18,113 nucleotides of DNA from Caryophanales bacterium UBA3620 (GTDB lineage Bacteria; Bacillota_I; Bacilli_A; RF39; UBA660): the NCBI GenBank assembly GCA_002375205.1, contig DFLL01000027.1:1-18113 (forward strand), read 5' to 3'. Made by a program: the position numbers and the translations under genes. Positions 1-5,424 of this stretch are shown one piece after another. The notes below the pieces were generated by a model that worked only from the letters and a program-made list of their open reading frames with translations, ran no database searches and had not been told where the DNA came from. Position 1 is the first letter of the stretch; each line of letters begins with the position of its first letter.

Positions 1-521
1 TTAATATTTCTAAGATAATAAAAGAGTATAAGAATAAATTAAATGCTTTTAATAAAACAAAATGTGAATATGAAGTAGATAATATATTATTAGAAGATAC
101 TCTACTTAATAAATTTCATTTGGATACTAATAATAAATATCGGAATATATTATATGAAAATATTAAGAAAGAAAAAGATGATATTAGAGATATATTATAT
201 TTAGTATTTAATAAAGAAACTGAATATACTCCTCTTATTATTAAAAGAAATAGATTAAGGGAAAGATTAGATGAAAGTATTTATCCTAATACTATTAATA
301 CTTTAAATGAACAAAGTATTCAAATAGAAAAAGAAGATAGTTTACAAGATGAAATATTACTCTTACAGAATAATATTAAAATAGAAGAAGATAAGTTAAG
401 TGCTGTAATAGATAGTATACTTACTGAAGATATATTAAAACTACTATATGAATTTTGTATAATAAATACTTATAATATAAACAGAGTAGATAAATCTAAA
501 CTTTTTATTTATAAGGAGTAG
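1..521 (+). CDS. 3' end of an unknown charged, helical protein (5' truncated by window)
   Basis: The reading frame is open from the left edge (first full codon at base 3) to a TAG at 519-521, giving at least 172 residues, so the TTG at 120 is probably internal rather than a start. The visible part is rich in Lys, Glu, Asn, Ile and Leu with heptad-like spacing in the last hundred residues, suggesting long helices or a coiled coil. There is no membrane segment, Cys pair or catalytic motif I recognise, and I cannot assign a family. It is followed within 30 bases by a poly-A/hairpin/poly-T terminator, so it is the last gene of its transcript. Its function is unknown. Confidence 0.75.
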   Translation, partial: NISKIIKEYKNKLNAFNKTKCEYEVDNILLEDTLLNKFHLDTNNKYRNILYENIKKEKDDIRDILYLVFNKETEYTPLIIKRNRLRERLDESIYPNTINTLNEQSIQIEKEDSLQDEILLLQNNIKIEEDKLSAVIDSILTEDILKLLYEFCIINTYNINRVDKSKLFIYKE

Positions 522-548
522 ATAATTCATAGTAAAAAAAAAATAAAA

Positions 549-580
549 AAAATGCAAAAATTATGTTGCATTTTATTTTT
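549..580 (+). terminator. Rho-independent terminator
   Basis: A 9-bp stem (549-557 with 566-574) around an 8-base loop, preceded by an A-run and followed by a T-rich tract, so it could act in both directions. It lies between the unknown helical gene and the TasA-like gene. Only about 24 bases separate it from the next ribosome site, and I see no promoter there, so the next gene may depend on partial read-through or on a promoter I cannot recognise. Confidence 0.8.
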
Positions 581-620
581 ATCTTTGCTACAATTATTAT
601 TGTAAAGGAGGATTGAAAAA

Positions 621-1439
621 ATGGAAGAAAATAATAGAAAGGGACCTGGCGTATTTTACGCAGTTGTAGGAGTTGCTACTTTAGTAGTTGCTATTATTGG
701 TGCAACATTTGCATACTTTAGTGCTAGTACTGGGGTAAATGATAGCGAAATTGGTGGAGAGACGCAATATATTGATAATGCTTCATTAGACATGAAGGTT
801 AAAAAAGTTGTATTTAATGGAGCTACTGCTCCTTATAATACTTTAGTACCCGCATTTTTTGGTGGTACTGCAGGAAATTTAACAGTTCCAACACCTGCTG
901 ATTTAACTAATACTCAATTAAATAAAATGTTAACTGATAAATGTGTAAACAATGGATTTACTGGATGTCATGTTTATAGAATTGATATTAGTGCTAACCA
1001 AGATGTAACTCATGCAAACTTGCTTTTAGGTTTGACTGTTGCTAATAATAGTAATGAAAATGCTAAAGCTGTTGTTGATAAGAGTCAATGGGGTTATGCT
1101 GTATTTACTGCTACTGGTGATGTAAACATGACAACAGGTGCAACTGATGGATTATCTAATGGTGCTGTTCTTGAAGGATTTGGAGCACCTGCAGCAATTG
1201 GTAATGGTGTAGTTGTAAATGGACTTGATACAGATATTCATCATAATGGTGCATTGACAGCTAATACTACAGTTACTTATTACCTATTAGTATATGTAAA
1301 TGATACTGATGTTTCTCAAAACAGTACAACTGGTGAAGAAACAGTAACTGGCGATAATAATTATGTAGTTGGTTCTTATACTGGTACCCTTGAACTTCAA
1401 GCACTTGGTGGAAAAGTTAGAGCTACATTTACTGCATAG
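621..1439 (+). CDS. TasA/camelysin-like secreted protein with SipW-type signal sequence
   Basis: A 272-residue protein with a short charged N-terminus, one hydrophobic segment at about residues 11-34 ending in GATFAYFSA, and a long beta-rich, Gly/Asn/Thr/Val-rich extracellular part. The G-x-T-x-A-x-F junction resembles the signal sequences of TasA/CalY family fibre proteins processed by the SipW signal peptidase, and the length is close to that of TasA (about 260). Two Cys in DKCVNNGFTGC (residues about 112-120) could form a disulfide. The start is fixed by AAAGGAGG at 604-611. Codons are less extreme than in neighbouring genes, as in well-expressed proteins. No sipW-like peptidase or second tasA-type gene lies in the window. 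It could equally be a pilin-like or surface-anchored protein with an uncleaved anchor; the family call is moderate. Confidence 0.55.
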   Translation: MEENNRKGPGVFYAVVGVATLVVAIIGATFAYFSASTGVNDSEIGGETQYIDNASLDMKVKKVVFNGATAPYNTLVPAFFGGTAGNLTVPTPADLTNTQLNKMLTDKCVNNGFTGCHVYRIDISANQDVTHANLLLGLTVANNSNENAKAVVDKSQWGYAVFTATGDVNMTTGATDGLSNGAVLEGFGAPAAIGNGVVVNGLDTDIHHNGALTANTTVTYYLLVYVNDTDVSQNSTTGEETVTGDNNYVVGSYTGTLELQALGGKVRATFTA

Positions 1440-1455
1440 TAGATTGAATAATTTA

Positions 1456-1490
1456 AAAAACATAGTAATGATTTTATTACTATGTTTTTC
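1456..1490 (+). terminator. Rho-independent terminator after the TasA-like gene
   Basis: A 14-bp perfect stem (1456-1469 with 1476-1489), six-base loop, A-run on the left and T-run on the right. It ends transcription of the TasA-like gene and, on the other strand, sits directly after the stop codon of the ZIP gene remnant, which suggests it was originally a shared bidirectional terminator. Confidence 0.85.
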
Positions 1491-1492
1491 TT

Positions 1493-1742
1493 TTAGCCTA
1501 AAGCTACATCTAGTATCATCATAATAGTAAAACCTATTAGGGTGAAGAAGGCCATTAGGTCTTTTTTTTTGTTTGAGATTCTGGTACTAGTTCTTCAATT
1601 ACAACATAGATCATGGCCCCAGCGACAAATGCTAAAAGGAATGGTAAGAGTTTTTGGACTTTTAGTACTAGAAGTGCTCCTAGTACTCCGGCTATTGAGT
1701 AGACTATATCTATTAGTGAGCGATAGATAAATGTTTTTGTTT
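1493..1742 (-). pseudogene. Decayed 3' fragment of a ZIP metal transporter gene
   Basis: On the minus strand this stretch is clearly homologous to the last about 250 bases of the intact ZIP gene at 2543-3349, starting with the same C-terminal codons (DVALG, then TAA at 1495-1493) and extending to about 1742, where similarity stops abruptly. Relative to the intact gene it lacks 4 bases near 1575, which breaks the frame, and the conserved GLVEP segment of a metal-binding helix has been replaced by unrelated residues. There is no start or promoter, so it cannot make a transporter. Together with the intact gene's 3' end it brackets the leader and toxin-like gene at about 1743-2540, consistent with a displaced 3' end left by insertion of that module, or with a partial duplication. 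Confidence 0.85.
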
Positions 1743-1797
1743 GATATATAGTTTTTAATGTTAGTTAATACTTGAATGTAAAAAAGTTATATTATAG

Positions 1798-1826
1798 TTG
1801 ATTTTTTGTATGAATAATGTTATTAT
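1798..1826 (+). promoter_or_regulatory. Sigma-A-type promoter of the leader RNA / BECR nuclease gene
   Basis: TTGATT (1798-1803), a 17-base spacer, then TATTAT (1821-1826). Predicted transcription start is about 1832-1834, inside the left arm of the inverted repeat 1830-1866. It lies just beyond the point where ZIP homology ends, so the module appears to bring its own promoter. Confidence 0.6.
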
Positions 1827-1829
1827 ATA

Positions 1830-1866
1830 GATACAAAAACGAGGACATATTACTTGTTTTTGTATC
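1830..1866 (+). repeat. 11-bp perfect inverted repeat downstream of the promoter
   Basis: GATACAAAAAC (1830-1840) and its exact reverse complement (1856-1866) are separated by 15 bases. The left arm begins four bases after the -10 box. It could be an operator for a dimeric repressor or autoregulating toxin, or, if transcription starts at 1833, the basal 5' hairpin of the leader RNA (8 bp transcribed). Confidence 0.6.
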
Positions 1867-2040
1867 ATATTATGAGTTATTTATTTCATAATATTTAATA
1901 GAGTAGTTTGAGGATAGAAAATCATCGTCTATCGCGGATGAAAGTCTCAAGTGTAAAATGGAACAATCCATTTGATGAGATGTTGGGGTGATGGCCAACC
2001 AAATTACTCAATGGCCTACTTTATGTAGGCCTATTTTTTT
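1833..2040 (+). ncRNA. Structured leader RNA ending in a terminator, upstream of the BECR nuclease gene
   Basis: Between the promoter and the toxin-like gene lie about 208 bases with no credible ORF but a chain of strong helices: 1830-1840/1856-1866 (11 bp), 1867-1875/1886-1894 (9 bp), 1913-1917/1929-1933 (5 bp, with a loop able to pair to 1937-1941 as an H-type pseudoknot), 1945-1949/1976-1980 enclosing 1956-1962/1967-1973 (7 bp, ACAA loop), 1982-1986/1995-1999, and a terminator 2013-2031 with T-tract to 2040. It matches no riboswitch or T-box consensus I can recall. The order promoter, structured RNA, terminator, toxin-like gene is that of type III toxin-antitoxin loci, though there are no tandem repeats. 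A transcription attenuator is the main alternative. Confidence 0.5.
2013..2040 (+). terminator. Terminator or attenuator before the BECR nuclease gene
   Basis: GGCCTAC (2013-2019), loop TTTAT, GTAGGCC (2025-2031), then a T-rich tract to 2040. It is unusually GC-rich for this region. It ends one base before the ribosome site of the downstream gene, so it must be read through or conditionally disabled for that gene to be expressed from the 1798 promoter. Confidence 0.85.
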
Positions 2041-2056
2041 GAGGGGGAATATTGCA

Positions 2057-2506
2057 ATGGAGAAATGTGGTCAAGTATATGAATATATTGGAAAATTAGA
2101 TTCTAATATCGCTAATTATTGGAATTTAAATGAACATGCTAATAAGCCAATTGTAATATTTAAAGATAGAAAACAGCATATTATTGATAAGCATTTAAAG
2201 GATTTTGGTAATATTGAAAAAATAGAGGATATATGGTCAAAATTAGGAATAATAATAAAGTATCCTGACGATGTGTTTTATAATGAAAAAACTAAAGGTC
2301 TTGAATATTATAAAAAGATAGATGATATGGTAGTGGTTGCTGTTAGAATTAATTTTGGTGCTGTTTTAAAGATTAGGAGTTTTTATCCTGCTAATAAAAA
2401 TAAACTGAATAATCGTAGTATTAAGAAAGAACAAATGTTATTAAAAGGACAGATAGGAAAATGTTTAGATGCTTCTATAGAAAAAGAAACAAGTAATTGT
2501 TTGTAA
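2057..2506 (+). CDS. Small BECR-fold (PBECR-type) nuclease-like protein, probable toxin
   Basis: A 149-residue protein starting at the ATG behind GAGGGGG (2041-2047). An upstream GTG at 1988 would add 23 residues but would translate the terminator hairpin. Residues 31-46 read PIVIFKDRKQHIIDKH, with H41 and H46, and residues 91-112 form a Val-rich strand followed by KIRSFYPA. This order (an HI-x(3)-H helix, an acidic middle, paired beta strands and a closing strand with a basic residue plus S/T and Y) resembles the phage Barnase-EndoU-ColicinE5/D-RelE (PBECR) nuclease domains found in phage, polymorphic and toxin-antitoxin proteins. No antitoxin protein gene is adjacent; the structured leader could be an RNA antitoxin (inference). 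There is no signal peptide, so it is probably cytoplasmic. The family call rests on pattern, not alignment. Confidence 0.55.
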   Translation: MEKCGQVYEYIGKLDSNIANYWNLNEHANKPIVIFKDRKQHIIDKHLKDFGNIEKIEDIWSKLGIIIKYPDDVFYNEKTKGLEYYKKIDDMVVVAVRINFGAVLKIRSFYPANKNKLNNRSIKKEQMLLKGQIGKCLDASIEKETSNCL

Positions 2507-2544
2507 GAAAAAGTAGTATATTTTTGATATACCACTATTTTTTT
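2507..2544. terminator. Bidirectional terminator between the BECR nuclease and ZIP genes
   Basis: GTATAT (2516-2521) pairs with ATATAC (2527-2532) across a 5-base loop; after one mismatch the stem continues for 3 bp, flanked by an A-run on the left and a T-run on the right. It starts directly after the nuclease stop codon and ends at the ZIP stop codon, serving both convergent genes. Confidence 0.7.
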
Positions 2545-3349
2545 ATCCTAAAGCTACATCTAGTATCATCATAATAGTGAAGCCTATTAGTGTGAAGAAG
2601 GCCATTAGGTCTTTTTTTTTGTTTGTTTGGGATTCTGGGACTAGTTCTTCAATTACAACATAGATCATAGCTCCAGCGGCAAATGCTAAAAGGAATGGTA
2701 AGAGTTTTTGGACTTTTAGTACTAATAGTGCTCCTAGTATGCCGGCTATTGGTTCGACTAAACCACTTAGAGAACCATAGATAAATGATTTTGTTCTAGA
2801 CATTCCTTCTCGACGTAGAGGTACTGATACGGCTGTCCCTTCGGGGAAGTTTTGAAGTCCTATACCTAGTGCTAATAGACAGGCTGATTCTAGAGTGGCT
2901 CCATTTAGTGAGTATACTATTGAACCAAAGGCTACTCCTACGGCTAATCCTTCGGGGATGTTATGTAATGTTATCGAGAACATTAGCATCATACATCTTT
3001 TGAAACTTTTGATATTTGGTTCTTTTTTTGTTAGTTTTTTATCTAATAGATCGAATACTTTATCTCCAATAAAGAGAAGGATTCCACCTGATAAAAAGCC
3101 TATTGTGGCTACTAACCAAGAAGTCATATTTAAGGTATTTGCCATTTCTATGGATGGGGAAAGTAGTGACCAAAAGGATGCTGCGATCATTACTCCAGCA
3201 GCAAAACCTAACATAGCATCCATTATGGTTTTATTTACCTTTTTAAAGAAATAGACAAGAGCTGCTCCTAAGGCTGTTATGCTAAAGGTAAATAAAGTAG
3301 CTAATAGTGCTAATATTATTGGATTTATATTTGATAAAAGATTATACAT
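2543..3349 (-). CDS. ZIP family metal (zinc-type) transporter, GufA-like
   Basis: A 268-residue membrane protein with about eight hydrophobic segments. The two ZIP signature helices are visible: HNIPEG at residues 129-134 and QNFPEG at 166-171, then SGLVEP around residue 195-200 with E199. These His, Asn and Glu residues form the binuclear metal site in ZIP proteins; Gln for His in the second motif is usual in the GufA/ZIP11 branch. Expected role: uptake of Zn2+ or another divalent cation across the cytoplasmic membrane. The frame extends to an ATG at 3364, but GGAG lies 8 bases before the ATG at 3349, which I prefer. Its 3' end is partly duplicated as a decayed copy at 1493-1742, the other side of the nuclease module. 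It diverges from the DUF1016 array promoter. Confidence 0.9.
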   Translation of the reverse strand: MYNLLSNINPIILALLATLFTFSITALGAALVYFFKKVNKTIMDAMLGFAAGVMIAASFWSLLSPSIEMANTLNMTSWLVATIGFLSGGILLFIGDKVFDLLDKKLTKKEPNIKSFKRCMMLMFSITLHNIPEGLAVGVAFGSIVYSLNGATLESACLLALGIGLQNFPEGTAVSVPLRREGMSRTKSFIYGSLSGLVEPIAGILGALLVLKVQKLLPFLLAFAAGAMIYVVIEELVPESQTNKKKDLMAFFTLIGFTIMMILDVALG

Positions 3350-3424
3350 AAAAATCATCTCCACTATTAGTAGGATATGTTATTATGAATAATATGTGCA
3401 GATATAAAATATTTAATTATCTAA

Positions 3425-3453
3425 TTGACTTTGATATATTATTTATATATAAT
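3425..3453 (+). promoter_or_regulatory. Sigma-A-type promoter of the DUF1016 nuclease array
   Basis: TTGACT (3425-3430), a 17-base spacer and TATAAT (3448-3453), close to consensus, so constitutive strength is expected unless repressed. The predicted start near 3460 leaves an about 170-base untranslated leader. Confidence 0.75.
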
Positions 3454-3459
3454 AAATAA

Positions 3460-3631
3460 CTAGAATTAGAGGCTCGCCGAGGATATAAGTTTTTTTCTAT
3501 TGATTTAAGTATGAGCAAAATAAATATGAAAGGAGAAGAATCTTAGTAATAAGATTTAACTAAAGTAACAAGACATTACGCTTTAGTATTATTAATTAAT
3601 TTATTTTTAATAATGAAGGAGCGTGTTGTTT
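3460..3631 (+). promoter_or_regulatory. Structured 5' leader of the DUF1016 nuclease array
   Basis: Three hairpins follow one another up to the ribosome site: AATCTTA/TAAGATT (3539-3545/3550-3556, GTAA loop), ACTAAAG/CTTTAGT (3559-3565/3581-3587) and ATTATTAA/TTAATAAT (3588-3595/3607-3614). The last abuts the Shine-Dalgarno GAAGGAG at 3615-3621. The layout suggests post-transcriptional control of the first nuclease gene, but the function is inferred. The 5' half has an AAAGGAG at 3530-3536 not followed by a useful start codon. Confidence 0.45.
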
Positions 3632-4522
3632 ATGAATTTTTATAACGAAATAAAACAAAAATTAATTGATAATGAAATATATGAAAAAGTAAAGGATTAT
3701 TCTAAAGAAAGAAATAGGGTTATTACATATTATGAAATAGGTAGAATTCTTAATGAAGCAGGAAGTGTTTATGGAGAAGATATTATAGGAAAATATTCTA
3801 AAAGATTGCAAATTGAAGTTGGCAAAAAATATGATAAAAGTACATTATTTAGAATAAGAAAATTTTATGTAATATTTTCAAATGAAAAAGTGGCACCATT
3901 GGTGCCACAATTGAATTGGAGTCATTGCTTGATTTTGTTACCTCTCAAAGACGTTAATATAATTAATTATTATGCTAATCAAATTATTAATAGAAATCTT
4001 ACTAAAAGGCAGTTACAGGATATAATTAAGAATAATGAATATGAAAGATTACCTGAAGAAACTAAAATAAAATTAGTTAATAAGGATAAATCTAATGTTC
4101 AAGATTTTATTAAGAATCCAATTGTCATACATAATCCTAATAATATCGAAGTTATTAAAGAAAAGACATTACAAAGATTAATTTTGGAAGATATACCATC
4201 TTTTTTGAAAGAATTAGGAAGTGGCTTCACATTTATTGATTATGAATATAAGATAAAAATAGGAAATAGATATAATTATATTGATTTGCTTTTATATAAT
4301 ATAGATTATAATTGTTATGTTGTGCTTGAATTAAAGGTAACGGAACTTAAGAAAGAATATATAGGGCAAATAGAAGTCTACATGAATTATATAGATAATA
4401 ATTTAAAAAAATCTAGTCAGGATAAAACTATAGGTATTATAATTGTTAGAAAAGATAATAAGTTTATTATGGGATATCGTTCTGATAATAGGATAATATC
4501 TAAGGAATATGAATTAGTTTAA
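3632..4522 (+). CDS. DUF1016/YhcG-type PD-(D/E)XK nuclease, copy 1
   Basis: A 296-residue protein of the DUF1016 (YhcG) family: an N-terminal helical domain (about residues 1-145, with the QLNWSH motif at 93-98) and a C-terminal PD-(D/E)XK nuclease domain. D218 in YIDLLLYN and E233/K235 in ELK form the catalytic D-x(14)-E-x-K pattern, with IPSFLKELGSGF just before. The family is cytoplasmic and predicted to cut nucleic acid; its biological role is unsettled. I chose the ATG at 3632 over an upstream GTG at 3623, because copy 2 begins with the same MNFYNEIKQKL and GAAGGAG lies 10 bases upstream. The first about 68 residues and the C-terminal half are nearly identical to copy 2, but residues about 70-125 differ strongly. 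A perfect GC-rich inverted repeat sits in residues 87-93. Confidence 0.88.
   Translation: MNFYNEIKQKLIDNEIYEKVKDYSKERNRVITYYEIGRILNEAGSVYGEDIIGKYSKRLQIEVGKKYDKSTLFRIRKFYVIFSNEKVAPLVPQLNWSHCLILLPLKDVNIINYYANQIINRNLTKRQLQDIIKNNEYERLPEETKIKLVNKDKSNVQDFIKNPIVIHNPNNIEVIKEKTLQRLILEDIPSFLKELGSGFTFIDYEYKIKIGNRYNYIDLLLYNIDYNCYVVLELKVTELKKEYIGQIEVYMNYIDNNLKKSSQDKTIGIIIVRKDNKFIMGYRSDNRIISKEYELV
3890..3908 (+). repeat. In-frame inverted repeat, DUF1016 copy 1
   Basis: GTGGCACC, spacer ATT, GGTGCCAC: a perfect 8-bp palindrome with 3-base spacer inside the coding sequence, encoding V-A-P-L-V-P just before the QLNWSH motif. It is much richer in G+C than the surrounding sequence. Copies 2 and 3 have a repeat of the same size at the same site but different arm sequence. 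Confidence 0.9.
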
Positions 4523-4538
4523 GGGGGAATATAAATAC

Positions 4539-5408
4539 ATGAATTTTTATAATGAAATAAAACAAAAATTAATTGATAATGAAATCTATGAAAAAGTAAA
4601 GGATTATTCTAAAGAAAAAAATAGGGTTATTACATATTATGAAATAGGTAGAATTCTTAATGAAGCAGGAAGCGTTTATGGAGAAGATATTGTAGGAAAA
4701 TATTCTAAAAGATTGCAAATTGAAGTTGGCAAAAAATATGATAAGAAAACGTTATTTAGGATGCGCCAGTTTTATATAGCGTTTGAAGATGAAAAAGTCG
4801 CGCCGCTGGCGCGACAATTGAGTTGGAGCCATTACACAGAACTTTTGCCATTAAAAGATATTAATAAAATTGAGTACTATATAGATCAGTGTATGGCATT
4901 TAATTTAAGTCGCAATCAGTTAAGAGAAAAAATTAAGAATAATGAATATGAAAGATTGCCTGAAGAAACTAAAATAAAATTAGTTAATAAAGATGAATCT
5001 AATGTTCAAGATTTTATTAAGAATCCGATAATCATACGTAATCCTAATAATATCGAAGTTATTAAAGAAAAGACATTACAAAGATTAATTTTGAAAGAAC
5101 TAGGTGATGGGTTCACGTTTATTGATAATGAATATAAGATAAAAATAGGTGATAGATATAATTATATTGATTTACTTTTATATAATATAGATTATAATTG
5201 TTATGTTGTGCTTGAATTAAAGGTAACAGAATTAAAGAAAGAATATATTGGACAAATAGAAATTTACATGAATTATATTGATAATAATTTAAAGAAACCA
5301 AATCAAGATAAAACAATAGGAATTATTATTGTAAAGAAAGATAATAAGTTTATTATGGGATATCGTTCTGATAATAGGATAATATCTAAGGAATATGAGT
5401 TGGTTTAA
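4539..5408 (+). CDS. DUF1016/YhcG-type PD-(D/E)XK nuclease, copy 2
   Basis: A 289-residue tandem paralogue, 16 bases after copy 1, with AAGGGGGA upstream and ATG at 4539. The N-terminal domain (residues 1-68) is almost identical to copy 1, including silent sites. The middle differs (TLFRMRQFYIAFEDE... and the DQCMAFNLSRNQ segment), and the C-terminal nuclease domain again matches, with the D and ELK catalytic residues kept. Compared with copies 1 and 3 it lacks the seven residues EDIPSFL just before the nuclease core, an in-frame 21-base deletion between short TTG-type repeats that removes a usually conserved family segment. Activity may therefore be altered. The inverted repeat at residues 87-93 has GC-rich codons (GTC, GCG, CCG, GCG, CGA) otherwise rare here. 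Confidence 0.87.
   Translation: MNFYNEIKQKLIDNEIYEKVKDYSKEKNRVITYYEIGRILNEAGSVYGEDIVGKYSKRLQIEVGKKYDKKTLFRMRQFYIAFEDEKVAPLARQLSWSHYTELLPLKDINKIEYYIDQCMAFNLSRNQLREKIKNNEYERLPEETKIKLVNKDESNVQDFIKNPIIIRNPNNIEVIKEKTLQRLILKELGDGFTFIDNEYKIKIGDRYNYIDLLLYNIDYNCYVVLELKVTELKKEYIGQIEIYMNYIDNNLKKPNQDKTIGIIIVKKDNKFIMGYRSDNRIISKEYELV
4797..4815 (+). repeat. In-frame inverted repeat, DUF1016 copy 2
   Basis: GTCGCGCC, spacer GCT, GGCGCGAC: a perfect 8-bp palindrome at the same codon position (residue 87) as in copy 1, but with several arm bases changed on both sides so pairing is retained. Seven of eight bases in each arm are G or C, in a strongly AT-rich gene. Confidence 0.9.
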
Positions 5409-5424
5409 GGGGAAGTATAAATAC

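Noticed and set aside
1542..1730. 62-codon plus-strand frame
   Set aside because: It is the antisense shadow of the decayed ZIP fragment and has no ribosome site.
1833..2040. A known riboswitch or T-box in the toxin leader
   Set aside because: I compared it from memory with T-box, SAM, TPP, purine, preQ1, Mn2+, Mg2+, fluoride, ZTP and guanidine consensus patterns and found no match; an Infernal search is needed to be certain.
1988..2056. N-terminal extension of the BECR nuclease gene from a GTG at 1988
   Set aside because: It would translate through the terminator hairpin, has no ribosome site, and a strong site precedes the ATG at 2057.
3381..3394. TATTAT-GA-ATAATA inverted repeat upstream of the ZIP gene as a metal-regulator operator
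   Set aside because: Such AT palindromes are expected by chance in this composition and it does not match a Zur or MntR box well.
3511..3546. An 11-codon leader peptide frame in the DUF1016 array leader
   Set aside because: No Shine-Dalgarno sequence before its ATG and nothing distinctive in the peptide; chance is likely.
5119..5316. Minus-strand 65-codon frame within DUF1016 copy 2
   Set aside because: Antisense to the conserved nuclease domain with Tyr/Asn-rich composition typical of shadows.
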